Shown here: piece by piece, positions 1 through 7,371 of the stretch | How the letters are laid out: the number at the start of each line of letters is the position of its first letter | Position numbering within the stretch: the first letter of the stretch is position 1 | Notes under the pieces: model-generated | What the model saw: only the letters and a program-made list of their open reading frames with translations | What the model was told of the DNA's origin: nothing | Databases searched by the model: none | NCBI GenBank assembly: GCA_025128135.1 | Contig: JAHLYW010000036.1 | Location: 1 to 64,000 of the forward strand | Direction of reading: 5' to 3' | Origin: Synechococcus sp. CS-1325 | GTDB lineage: Bacteria > Cyanobacteriota > Cyanobacteriia > PCC-6307 > Cyanobiaceae | Length of the DNA: 64,000 bases | Program-made: the position numbers and the translations under genes

Positions 1-78
1 AAAATAGCTCAATGCCAGGATAAAACTCTTACTCCATCACCTGCCATCCACTGTTGATTCAGTGAACGGCAAGACAGA

Positions 79-103
79 AGCCACCCTGATGGGTGGCTTT
101 TTT
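79..103 (+). terminator. Rho-independent terminator of an upstream gene
   Basis: The arms AGCCACCC and GGGTGGCT pair around a TGAT loop and run directly into TTTTTT. It would end a plus-strand gene lying before the window. The rest of the first 288 bases holds no convincing gene. Confidence 0.85.
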
Positions 104-133
104 GTTGGCATTTCCCGGCTGGCTGCTGATTGT

Positions 134-165
134 TGCTCAGTCCAGTCAATGCTCAGTCCAGTCAA
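134..165. repeat. 16-bp tandem duplication
   Basis: TGCTCAGTCCAGTCAA occurs twice back to back, followed by a third partial TGC. It lies between the terminator and the YihY-like gene. It looks like a simple slippage duplication; no function is evident. Confidence 0.8.
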
Positions 166-288
166 TGCCCCTCGATCCTGGACAGAGCTTCGGTGAGGTT
201 GGTTTTGATCGCATCCGGCCATCCATCCTTTGTCTGCAGCTGCTTAAACTGCCAATCCGTCTGCTGAATCCGGCATGGATTCCTTTCC

Positions 289-1254
289 ATGATTCGTCTC
301 AGGCAATGGATTCGGACCGCTTGGCTGGCGTACCGCGTCTGGGACAGGCATGACTGCATTGATCTGAGTGCTGCCTTCGCTTATCACATGCTTCAGTCCA
401 TCTTTCCTGTTCTTTTGATTGCCCTTGCTCTGGCCAGCCGAATCCTGGGGCGGGATGAAGGCTTGATTGATCAGATTGCCTCTTTTGCAGATGAATTTCT
501 GCCTGCAGCTGCCTCGCCATTCATTCAAACAACTCTGGTCAAGCTTTACAGCCAGCGTGGTGGGGCCGGTGCCTTCGGTGCCGTTGCCCTGTTGGTGACT
601 GCGAGCAACACCTACCTCACTCTTCAGCGGGGCGCTGACCGCCTCTGGGGTTGGAGAGATGATCCATTCGGGTTAAAACGAAAGCCGGTCTCACGTGTTC
701 AGGCCCTTCAACGTTTCGTGGCCTTGAGACTCAAAGCCTTCGCATTGGTGGCGGTGGCTGGTCTGCTGCTTGCCGTCTCCCAGTTGACCAGCAATCTTGC
801 GGTCATCAACCCCCAGACCTGGGGTTCCTTGTTCCGAGTGCAGATCCCCTGGCTGTTTCGCCTCTCGATGCCGGTCGCTGGCTTCACAGACTTGTTGTTC
901 TCGGTACTGGTGTCTGCTGCCGTTGGCTTCGTTCTGCTGAGAATCATTCCATCGAGGACTGTCCCAGTGCCTGCTTTGTGGCCTGGATCTCTGCTGATCG
1001 GTGTGGCCTATACCATTTTGAACGTGGTTGTTGGCAGGAGCCTTGTTTCGCTCAGCAGCCGGTTTCAGGCCTACGGGGTTGTCAGTGGGGTGCTTGTGCT
1101 TACGCTCTGGGTCTGGTTGCTGGGCTTGATCCTGTATTACGGAATGGCCGTCAGCGTTGTGCTCAGCCGCCGAAGCTGGGGGGGGCGATCCACACCTGTA
1201 GCGGCGGTCCAGATCTCCCATCCCGGGGGCAGGATGAAGTCCGTTGAGGATTGA
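289..1254 (+). CDS. YihY/BrkB-family inner-membrane protein
   Basis: A 321-residue polytopic membrane protein with the usual start of the family: an amphipathic N-terminus, then a DLSAAFAYHMLQSIFPVLL segment leading into the first helix, and about six hydrophobic segments up to residue 300. Members were once annotated as ribonuclease BN, which is now rejected; transport or envelope roles are proposed but unproven. Two small genes follow at once (3-bp gap, then a 1-bp overlap), suggesting one transcript. The ATG at 289 leaves a complete N-terminal domain. Family assignment is firm, function is open. Confidence 0.9.
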   Translation: MIRLRQWIRTAWLAYRVWDRHDCIDLSAAFAYHMLQSIFPVLLIALALASRILGRDEGLIDQIASFADEFLPAAASPFIQTTLVKLYSQRGGAGAFGAVALLVTASNTYLTLQRGADRLWGWRDDPFGLKRKPVSRVQALQRFVALRLKAFALVAVAGLLLAVSQLTSNLAVINPQTWGSLFRVQIPWLFRLSMPVAGFTDLLFSVLVSAAVGFVLLRIIPSRTVPVPALWPGSLLIGVAYTILNVVVGRSLVSLSSRFQAYGVVSGVLVLTLWVWLLGLILYYGMAVSVVLSRRSWGGRSTPVAAVQISHPGGRMKSVED

Positions 1255-1257
1255 ACA

Positions 1258-1494
1258 ATGACCCGCTCCGGCCTTTCCCTTCGCCCCTTACCAGCCAGCC
1301 TTCTTCTGCTCTGTACCGGGGTCGGCGCCGTTGCGGTGATCGGTTTTTTCACCTTTGCAGTGGTTCCGGTCGTGCTCGGAGCAGGTTTGCTGATCGCATT
1401 CCTGGCTGGAGCTGTTGTTTTTGGTTGGGCTGGCATCGAGGCACTGGCTGCCCTGGAGCGTTGGATGGAAAATGACCCGCACTTCAAGCGCTGA
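1258..1494 (+). CDS. Small hydrophobic membrane protein
   Basis: A 78-residue protein with two closely spaced hydrophobic helices (about residues 12-38 and 40-60) and a charged tail (ERWMENDPHFKR). It starts 3 bases after the YihY stop, and its TGA shares one base with the ATG of the next gene, so it is translationally coupled on both sides. I do not recognise a named family. The tight coupling suggests work with the YihY-like protein in the membrane (inference). Confidence 0.75.
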   Translation: MTRSGLSLRPLPASLLLLCTGVGAVAVIGFFTFAVVPVVLGAGLLIAFLAGAVVFGWAGIEALAALERWMENDPHFKR

Positions 1495-1946
1495 TGCCAA
1501 AGCGGCTCCCCTGGGCCCTGATCGCTCTGGCTGGTCTGGCGCTGCTCGCCCCTGGTCCGGTTTCGCGGTTGATCCTGGATGTTGTCGGCGGATTGACCCT
1601 CACAATCATCCTCCTGCCCTTTCTTGTGGTGGGAGGTGGCTGGTTGGCCTGGCGCCTCTTGCTCAGCAGAGTGCGGAACTGCCCTGCCTGTGGGATGCCC
1701 AGTGTGTCCACCGATGTCTGCCCTGCCTGCGGCACATCGCTCGGGGCCCGGGACCGTTCTGGCTCCTCTGGTGAGGGGGAGTTCTCCGGCGCCAGCCGCA
1801 GGCGATGGGCTTCCGGCTTCACGATCCTTGGCGGCACTTTGAACAGTTCCACGGATCCGGCGGAACAATTCCCAGGCATGGAGATCAGCCCTGATGCCGA
1901 TGCCCGTGATGCCACGGTTGATGTTGAGGCTCGACAGATTCCTTGA
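1494..1946 (+). CDS. Membrane protein with a zinc-ribbon
   Basis: A 150-residue protein with two N-terminal hydrophobic helices (residues 6-25 and 30-55), then a four-cysteine zinc-ribbon, CPACG followed by a 9-residue linker and CPACG (about residues 63-81). The tail is rich in Ser, Gly and acidic residues and probably disordered. It is the last gene of the YihY run. A ribbon of two CPxCG knuckles normally holds one structural zinc; the partner is unknown. Confidence 0.75.
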   Translation: MPKRLPWALIALAGLALLAPGPVSRLILDVVGGLTLTIILLPFLVVGGGWLAWRLLLSRVRNCPACGMPSVSTDVCPACGTSLGARDRSGSSGEGEFSGASRRRWASGFTILGGTLNSSTDPAEQFPGMEISPDADARDATVDVEARQIP

Positions 1947-1995
1947 GCAAAGCAGCGATCCATCTCCATCCAGTGACTTGGCCGGGTGATGCTGT

Positions 1996-2412
1996 TCAGC
2001 TGGATGTTGCCTGCTTCCCCGATGAATCGTCGCTGGTTTCTGCCCCCTGGCCAGCCAGCTGAATTTCCCTGAGACGACGCTCTCGCATCCAGAGAAACAG
2101 AGGGGCTCCACAGGCAAATGCCAGTGTTGCACTGCACAACAGTGCTACCCATAAGCCACGCATCTGCAGTCTGCCTGCTTCCACCACCATCCAGATCGTG
2201 ATCGCGCTGGCTCCGATCAGCAGATCCCGGGAAAGCGACTGGGCCGCGGGATTGGCATTCGCCAAGGCAATGAAACGGCTGAGATCGAAGACGTTGCCGC
2301 TCGATTGGATGAAGTCCAGATTGGCCAGCCAGGGAAGGATGGCTCCCGCCACCGCCAGAGCCAGATAGACCCATTCGATCCAGGGATTCCTTGGGCTTGT
2401 CGTTCGGGTCAT
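1996..2412 (-). CDS. DUF2834-type membrane protein
   Basis: A 138-residue protein with about three hydrophobic helices, beginning WIEWVYLALAVAGAILPW and holding an FDLSRFIALANANPAAQSLSRDLLIGASAI segment typical of DUF2834 proteins of cyanobacteria. Its ATG overlaps the xseB stop by 4 bases (ATGA), so it is the third gene of the exonuclease VII operon. The function of DUF2834 is unknown, and the link to exonuclease VII may be only positional. Confidence 0.75.
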   Translation of the reverse strand: MTRTTSPRNPWIEWVYLALAVAGAILPWLANLDFIQSSGNVFDLSRFIALANANPAAQSLSRDLLIGASAITIWMVVEAGRLQMRGLWVALLCSATLAFACGAPLFLWMRERRLREIQLAGQGAETSDDSSGKQATSS

Positions 2413-2693
2413 CGCTCCTCTTCCAGGTTGCTGGTGTCCAGCTGAATGATCTCCTGTTCGACCTGCTCAAGCACCTGTTCACATCGGCGGGCATAGCCGA
2501 GCGCCAGGCGGTAGAGATCAGCCATGGCTTCCACTTCGAGGTCTTCGGACTGGAGTTGTCCGAGGGCCAGCTCCAGGGCGGTGCGGGCCTGGTTGTAGGA
2601 GAGTTCGGCGAGTTCGGTGGCCCAGCTTTCCCGGGCCATTTCCCCACTTGCGACACGACTGGCTCTTGGTTCTCTTTTCTTTGCCGCTGTCAT
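2409..2693 (-). CDS. xseB: Exodeoxyribonuclease VII small subunit
   Basis: A 94-residue partner of XseA, which it joins in several copies to make the single-strand-specific exonuclease VII. The helical region AELSYNQARTALELALGQLQSEDLEVEAMADLYRLALGYARRCEQVLEQVEQEI is the normal XseB coiled-coil fold. I chose the ATG at 2693 (MTAAKKRE), 22 bases after the xseA stop; the longer frame to 2825 would run deep into xseA and adds residues unlike the family. Confidence 0.88.
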   Translation of the reverse strand: MTAAKKREPRASRVASGEMARESWATELAELSYNQARTALELALGQLQSEDLEVEAMADLYRLALGYARRCEQVLEQVEQEIIQLDTSNLEEER

Positions 2694-2715
2694 GGATGGC
2701 TCACTGGTTTGATCA

Positions 2716-3972
2716 TCAAGAGGCGCCACGGATGGGGGCTGGCTGGTGTTCAATCCTGCTGCCTGTGATCCGGGCCTTGGCCTTGCCATCGGCCCATTCC
2801 AGCTCCAACAGGCTGCCTGGTTCAATTTGGTTGACTGAGCGGATCACCTGCCCTGAATCCCCTCGCACAAGGCAGAATCCGCGTTTGAGCAGCTGCTGAG
2901 GCGAGAGAACTTCCAGCAACTGACCCAGCTGGGAAAGATGTTGCCGTTTCCGTTGCAGCATCAAGGCCGGTCGGCACTGGTGGAGTTGCTGCCGGCTGGA
3001 TTCGGTTCGCTCCTGCTCGAAGCGAAGGCGCCAGCGAAGCTGTTGGCTGATCTGTCGGCGGATCGCCTGGAGCTCCAGCTGTGCGGTGTGGCGATCCGGC
3101 AGCAGTGCCACCAGGGCTGCGGTGGGGGTTGCCGCCCGGCAGTCGGCCACCAGATCAGCAATGGTCGTGTCATCTTCATGACCCAGTCCGGTCACCACCG
3201 GCACCGGGCAGCGGGCCAGCTCCCGGGCCAGATCCTCGCCATCGAACACCGAGAGATCCTCCCGGCTGCCCCCTCCCCTGGCCAGGACGAGGGCTTCGAT
3301 GCCGAGCGCTGCGGCTCGGGCACCGATGGCCCTCACGGCACGACAGATCTCGGCTTCCACAGGACCCTGCACCGGGATTGGCAACAGGATGATCCGGGTG
3401 GCGGGCCAACGCTCGGCAGCCGTGCAGAGCATGTCCGCCAAGGCAGAACTGGGCACGCTGGTCAGCAGAGCAATCACGGCTGGGCGCACTGGCAGGCTGC
3501 GTTTGCGTTCTGCCGCGAACAGCCCTGTTGGCTGAAGCAGCTCCCGCACCCGCTCGAAGCGGCGCAACACACTGCTGAGGCTTGGGCGGATGTCGAGGAT
3601 CTGGACGCAGAGGGAACCTCGCGCAGCCCAGAAGTTCAGCTTCCCCACCACCGTGACGCCGTCACCATCATCAGGACTGAAGCTGAGCCTGGGCAGTGTG
3701 CTGGCCCAGGCCACGGCGGAGATCGAAGCGCCTGCGTCGGTCAGGGTCATCCAGAGATGGCCTTTCTTGATCTGGGGACGGGAAACCGTGGCTGCCAGCA
3801 GGAAGCGGGGAGCAAAGCCCCGCTCCAGAAGCTTGCCGATCGCCGTGTTCAGCTCAAGCACGCTGTAGTGGGGCAGCCCGTTGTCTGCGCTCAACGGGGC
3901 CGGGCCGGTGGTGAATTCAGCGTTCAAGGCGCCCGTAACACAAACCCCAATAGCCACTGAGGCTTCCGGCAA
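2716..3972 (-). CDS. xseA: Exodeoxyribonuclease VII large subunit
   Basis: The catalytic subunit of exonuclease VII, which degrades single-stranded DNA from both ends. An N-terminal OB-fold (from HYSVLELN, with GHLWMTLTDAGASI) is followed by the nuclease core with LTSVPSSALADM, RGGGSREDLSVFDGEDLARELA and PVVTGLGHEDDTTIADLVAD, then a helical C-terminus. The start is uncertain: the ATG at 3972 makes a 418-residue protein but overlaps an apparently real small gene (3917-4093); a TTG at 3927 would start just before the domain and nearly remove the overlap. Confidence 0.93.
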   Translation of the reverse strand: MPEASVAIGVCVTGALNAEFTTGPAPLSADNGLPHYSVLELNTAIGKLLERGFAPRFLLAATVSRPQIKKGHLWMTLTDAGASISAVAWASTLPRLSFSPDDGDGVTVVGKLNFWAARGSLCVQILDIRPSLSSVLRRFERVRELLQPTGLFAAERKRSLPVRPAVIALLTSVPSSALADMLCTAAERWPATRIILLPIPVQGPVEAEICRAVRAIGARAAALGIEALVLARGGGSREDLSVFDGEDLARELARCPVPVVTGLGHEDDTTIADLVADCRAATPTAALVALLPDRHTAQLELQAIRRQISQQLRWRLRFEQERTESSRQQLHQCRPALMLQRKRQHLSQLGQLLEVLSPQQLLKRGFCLVRGDSGQVIRSVNQIEPGSLLELEWADGKAKARITGSRIEHQPAPIRGAS

Positions 3973-4093
3973 CGATGGCGATCCACTGGCCCAGGCGGTG
4001 ATCCGAGCGGATCAGCCCCACGGCACAGACAACGAGGGCTGTGCTCAGCAGGCGGGATCCATCCCTTCGATTTTTGACATAAAAGGGAGCCAC
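3917..4093 (-). CDS. Small membrane protein ahead of xseA
   Basis: A 58-codon frame with a GTG start, reading VAPFYVKNRRDGSRLL then a hydrophobic stretch, RSDHRLGQW, a second hydrophobic stretch, and a LCYGRLER tail. The two helices flanked by basic loops look like a real protein rather than a chance frame. Its end overlaps the annotated xseA start region by 56 bases. I do not recognise a named family. No strong ribosome-binding site precedes the GTG. Confidence 0.55.
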   Translation of the reverse strand: MAPFYVKNRRDGSRLLSTALVVCAVGLIRSDHRLGQWIAIVAGSLSGYWGLCYGRLER

Positions 4094-4164
4094 GTGATCG
4101 CTTGGAACACAGAGTTCCCCCAGTCTTGCTGATCCTGATACGAGGCGGAGCAGCCCCAGGGTGA

Positions 4165-4269
4165 TCAGCTGATCAGGTTGAGGAGCAGGGCCAGGAGCGC
4201 CGTGCTCAGCAGCCCGAGGGATGCCAGCAGGCGCACCAGTGGCCCCATCGACAGGCCCAGGGTGAACAT
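4165..4269 (-). CDS. Possible 34-residue single-helix membrane peptide
   Basis: An ATG frame, MFTLGLSMGPLVRLL followed by about 18 Leu/Ala/Ser residues ending LLNLIS, would be a single membrane helix. It resembles small photosynthetic or envelope peptides in size, but I cannot match it to a known Psb, Psa or Pet subunit. No ribosome-binding site is visible. It lies in a 390-base stretch that otherwise holds only the small gene at 3917-4093 and a hairpin. Confidence 0.3.
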   Translation of the reverse strand: MFTLGLSMGPLVRLLASLGLLSTALLALLLNLIS

Positions 4270-4324
4270 GAAGAAAAACCGAAATCAGGATGGGCCTGTT
4301 TTAACGGCCTCGGCAAGGCCCATC
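4270..4324 (-). terminator. Probable terminator of the 4362-4745 gene
   Basis: The arms AGGCCCATC (4316-4324) and GATGGGCCT (4289-4297) pair. On the minus strand a T-rich run (TTTCGGTTTTTCTTC) follows about 3 to 17 bases later. The loop is long (18 bases) and the T run is interrupted, so strength is doubtful. Confidence 0.45.
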
Positions 4325-4361
4325 TGTGGCCTCGGTCACCCTTTGTGGCGCATGGCCAGGG

Positions 4362-4745
4362 TCACCGCACATGGCGTGCCCCGTCGACCGGATGGTATGC
4401 CTCACCGGTGGTTTCCTCGTACACGATGGCGGGAAGACCGGTTTCGAACATGGTCTGGAGCGCTTCCTTGAGATAGGGATTCCAGCCACCGGTGGTCACT
4501 TTCCCGTGGCGGACCGTCCAGTCCCAGGTGCCTTGCAGATCCCTGGGGATGCGTCCCTCTCGATCGCGACGGGCGACGAGGTCCTGGGATTCGACCAGCC
4601 CCACCAGGATGGGATCCTTGCCATAAGCCGGAGTGATGCTGAGCTCCAGCCGCACCGGGTCTTCCTTGATCAGGTGCAGGCGGAAGCGGGGGGGCAGCTT
4701 CAGGGTGCGCAGCACAGCGGCCACGATTCGGGTTCTCTGGTCCAA
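4362..4745 (-). CDS. Conserved cyanobacterial protein of unknown function
   Basis: A 127-residue soluble protein starting at a TTG with a good ribosome-binding site (GGAGG, 8 bases upstream). It carries a KLPPRFRLHLIKEDPVRLELSITPAYGKDPI segment and a central GTWDWTVRHGKVTTGGWNPYLKEALQTMFETGLPAIVYE region. The mixture suggests a compact alpha/beta domain. I do not recognise a family and see no catalytic motif. It lies 112 bases after a DUF2973 gene and ends before a hairpin. Confidence 0.72.
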   Translation of the reverse strand: MDQRTRIVAAVLRTLKLPPRFRLHLIKEDPVRLELSITPAYGKDPILVGLVESQDLVARRDREGRIPRDLQGTWDWTVRHGKVTTGGWNPYLKEALQTMFETGLPAIVYEETTGEAYHPVDGARHVR

Positions 4746-4857
4746 CGTTCGGCCTCCGCCGGGAATCTGCTCGTCGCCATGGTTTTACCAGTTGGCGGGA
4801 CCCTCCCAGGCTATGCAGTGATGCGCCTGGTTTCTGGCAGAGCCAAAGCTGTCTGGT

Positions 4858-5142
4858 TCAACTGGCCCCTGGCGGCACTGGGGTGTCTTCGTTCCCGTTG
4901 CTGAAACGTACCGTCAGCAGGTCGTCATGAACAAGTTTCCCACTCGGATCAAGCAATTCCGGGTGAATGGTGAGGCGCCCGGTTCGATCGAGTTCGGCAG
5001 GATCGGCAGAGGCAGGGGAGCCGTCCAGGCTCGGATCAACGGGGCGTGGAACGGCCTTCAGGCCACGGGCCATGATCCGGAAGGCCTGCACAAGCAGAAC
5101 AAGAAAACTGGCTCCGTACAGCAGGGGGAAGAGCTGAGCCAT
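4858..5142 (-). CDS. DUF2973 membrane-anchored protein
   Basis: A 94-residue protein with one N-terminal membrane helix (residues 5-25) and a cytosolic tail carrying the DUF2973 signature HPELLDPSGKLVHDDLLTVRF. DUF2973 is restricted to cyanobacteria and has no known function. A 33-residue membrane peptide gene starts 155 bases upstream and ends 53 bases before it, so the two are probably co-transcribed. Confidence 0.82.
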   Translation of the reverse strand: MAQLFPLLYGASFLVLLVQAFRIMARGLKAVPRPVDPSLDGSPASADPAELDRTGRLTIHPELLDPSGKLVHDDLLTVRFSNGNEDTPVPPGAS

Positions 5143-5195
5143 GGGTTGGTCGTCGGAGCGAATCAGCGGAAGTGAGCTGATCGCAGATCAACCCA

Positions 5196-5297
5196 TCATT
5201 GCCTGGATGTGGCTGCCTGGGCGAGTTTCCAGGCCCAGAGGCTGCTGCAAGCGGCACCGAAGGCGAGAAAGACGAGCAAAAAACCGCTGGTGTCCAT
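5196..5297 (-). CDS. 33-residue single-helix membrane peptide upstream of DUF2973
   Basis: The ATG at 5297 opens MDTSGFLLVFLAFGAACSS, followed by LWAWKLAQAATSRQ and a TGA stop: one membrane helix with a basic tail. Placement on the same strand, 53 bases before the DUF2973 gene, makes a two-gene unit likely. The composition is far from random and resembles other tiny cyanobacterial membrane peptides. No function can be assigned. Confidence 0.55.
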   Translation of the reverse strand: MDTSGFLLVFLAFGAACSSLWAWKLAQAATSRQ

Positions 5298-5467
5298 GTC
5301 AGTTCACAATTGTTCGCAAAGCTTAGGAGATTGGGGCAGCAGGTGGAGGCTGGGTCCCAGCTTCAGCGGCTGATCAGCTCCGCACTTCGTCACATCTTCG
5401 GGCTGTTGCAGGGGCTGGCCGCTGTCAATCCGCCGTTACGGTCAAGACAGAGCTGGAGTATCCCAAT

Positions 5468-6610
5468 TTGTCTTTTCGATCCTTCCCCCGCCGTGTGCTT
5501 CTGCCTGCCCTTCCGCTGGCTCTGGTGCTGGCCTCGCCCGCACTGATCGAGCGGGCCGTCACGGCTCAAGCCCAGCCGGCGCCACGCAGTGGACTCTCAC
5601 GCCAGTCGTTTGTTGCCGAAGCTGTCAACCGGGCCGGTCCGGCAGTGGTCACGATCGATACGGAGCGCACAGTGGCGCGCTCCGGTGGCTCCGGACTCCC
5701 ATCCAGGCTGATGGCAGACCCTCTCTTCCGACAGTTCTTCGGCGCACCCCAGGCGCAGGTGCCGACCCAGCGCAAGGAAAGGGGGTTGGGCAGCGGAGTG
5801 ATCTTCCAGTCCGACGGCCTGATCCTCACTAACGCCCACGTGGTGGAGAACAGTGACCGAGTCTTTGTCGGCCTCAGGGATGGTCGCCGGGCGGAGGCCC
5901 GGGTGGTGGGGCTCGACACGCTCACCGATCTGGCCTTGCTGCGGCTGCTTGGCACCGGTCCCTGGCCGGTTGCCACCCTTGGCAACTCCGATGCTCTGCA
6001 GGTGGGTGACTGGGCCATCGCCGTTGGCAATCCCTTTGGCCTCGACAACACCGTGACGATGGGAATCATCAGCAACCTGAACCGGAATGTCAGCAAACTC
6101 GGCATCACGGACAAGCGCCTTGATCTGATCCAGACCGATGCGGCGATCAATCCTGGCAACTCGGGAGGCCCCCTTCTGAATGCGGATGGCGAGGTGGTGG
6201 GTATCAACACCCTGGTGCGCTCAGGCCCGGGCGCCGGGCTTGGCTTCGCGATCCCGATCAACCGGGCCCGCAGCATCGCCAAACAGTTGCTGGCCACGGG
6301 CAGCGTCAGTCATCCGATGATCGGTGTCGGGCTCGACAATCTCCCCCAGGATCTCGGCCAGACAGCCCAGCAGGGAGCCCTGGTCCGCTCCGTGCTGCCA
6401 GGCAGTCCAGCGTCCCAGGCCGGACTGCGACCAGGAGATGTGATCGTGGCTGCATCTGGACGGCCTGTGGCCGGCCCGGCCCAGATGATTGCCGCCGTGG
6501 AGAACAACGGTGTCGGCAAGCCGATGGAGCTGCGGGTTCTCAGGACAGGCGCCATGCTTCAGCTCCAGGTGGTTCCGACGGCGATCGCTCAATCGGGGCA
6601 AGGCCGCTGA
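5468..6610 (+). CDS. HtrA/Deg-family secreted serine protease
   Basis: A 380-residue periplasmic or thylakoid-lumen protease that degrades or holds misfolded proteins. An N-terminal signal peptide ([21 protein letters not shown], cut near AQAQ) precedes a trypsin-like domain with catalytic His124 (LTNAHVV), Asp154 (TLTDLALL) and Ser232 (NPGNSGGP). One PDZ domain follows (about residues 285-370). This is the layout of cyanobacterial HhoA, HhoB and HtrA, which I cannot tell apart here. The start is TTG at 5468, placed right before the signal peptide. It is divergent from the DUF2973 unit. Confidence 0.93.
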   Translation: MSFRSFPRRVLLPALPLALVLASPALIERAVTAQAQPAPRSGLSRQSFVAEAVNRAGPAVVTIDTERTVARSGGSGLPSRLMADPLFRQFFGAPQAQVPTQRKERGLGSGVIFQSDGLILTNAHVVENSDRVFVGLRDGRRAEARVVGLDTLTDLALLRLLGTGPWPVATLGNSDALQVGDWAIAVGNPFGLDNTVTMGIISNLNRNVSKLGITDKRLDLIQTDAAINPGNSGGPLLNADGEVVGINTLVRSGPGAGLGFAIPINRARSIAKQLLATGSVSHPMIGVGLDNLPQDLGQTAQQGALVRSVLPGSPASQAGLRPGDVIVAASGRPVAGPAQMIAAVENNGVGKPMELRVLRTGAMLQLQVVPTAIAQSGQGR

Positions 6611-6650
6611 GCTGAACGCTGAGCTGAAATCGGTGAAATCGGGGTGGGCC

Positions 6651-6932
6651 TCAGAGCACGTCGTGGGAGCGGAACGGTGGTTCCGCTGAGCCAGCATCCG
6701 CCGGGAAGGGGAAGGAAGTCGGGCTGTCTTGGGCGCCGGCTCCAAAACTCGAAGGGGTACCAAGTTGCTGGCGCATCATCCAGTCGGTGGCTGCTCTCTG
6801 GGCTTGCCAGGCATTCAGCAATTGCTTGGCCAGGCCCCGCAGCAACTGAGCATCGCCGGTGGAGTCGATGACGCGGGTCATGCGCTCCAGTTCAAACTTC
6901 TGGCCGAGGGTGAGGGCGATCGGTTCGGACAT
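6651..6932 (-). CDS. Small conserved cyanobacterial protein, NblA-like in layout
   Basis: A 93-residue protein starting MSEPIALTLGQKFELERMTRVID, continuing as a helical region (LLRGLAKQLLNAWQAQRAATDWMMRQQL) and ending in a Pro/Ser-rich tail. The opening (PIxLTxxQKFxLE) and helical hairpin recall NblA, the phycobilisome-degradation adaptor, but key NblA residues are not clearly present, so this is only a resemblance. I chose the ATG at 6932; a longer frame to 7010 adds unlikely sequence. It is convergent with the HtrA gene. Confidence 0.72.
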   Translation of the reverse strand: MSEPIALTLGQKFELERMTRVIDSTGDAQLLRGLAKQLLNAWQAQRAATDWMMRQQLGTPSSFGAGAQDSPTSFPFPADAGSAEPPFRSHDVL

Positions 6933-7051
6933 TCCAGGCAAGGCAGTGGGTCTTTGAAACCGCCTTAATGCTAAGAAGTGTTTCGATCGCCCACGTAACA
7001 ACCGGTACACAGTTACCGCTGGGCTGTCAGCATGTCATCACCGCAGCGGGC

Positions 7052-7264
7052 TCAGTTGTGCTCCCGCAGCTCCTCCACGCAGTGGGTGACACATTCGCCA
7101 TCGTCGAGCGAGCAGGTGGTGATGCATTCGAAATAGGCTTCGACTGAATCCCACTGCCGCTCCTCAGCAGGGCCATAGGAAGGGTTGTGGTTGCCGCCTG
7201 CCAACGCTTCGGCGGTGGCAGGCAGGTTCAGGGAGGTGGCAGCGGCGGGGATGGTGCTGGTCAT
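7052..7264 (-). CDS. Small four-cysteine protein
   Basis: A 70-residue protein whose end carries a compact cysteine motif, YFECITTCSLDDGECVTHCVEEL, that is Cys-x3-Cys-x6-Cys-x3-Cys. Paired Cys-x3-Cys on two short helices suggests a helical hairpin held by disulfides or a metal site. The first 40 residues are low-complexity and probably disordered. CP12 and small Tim proteins have comparable ideas but different spacing. A perfect 15-bp palindrome lies just upstream (7284-7298). Confidence 0.72.
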   Translation of the reverse strand: MTSTIPAAATSLNLPATAEALAGGNHNPSYGPAEERQWDSVEAYFECITTCSLDDGECVTHCVEELREHN

Positions 7265-7283
7265 GTGCCTGGCTCCAGAGGGG

Positions 7284-7298
7284 ATACCGTCACGGTAT
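7284..7298. promoter_or_regulatory. 15-bp palindrome upstream of the four-cysteine gene
   Basis: ATACCGT and ACGGTAT flank a single central base, a perfect inverted repeat 20 bases before the ATG at 7264. It lies where a repressor or the 5' leader hairpin would act. Without homologues I cannot say which. Confidence 0.4.
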
Positions 7299-7371
7299 GA
7301 ACATCATTTACCCAGGGCAAGCGAAATGAGTCTTCTTGCCTACAGATGTGTGAAGTTGTTTGTGCTGCCGA

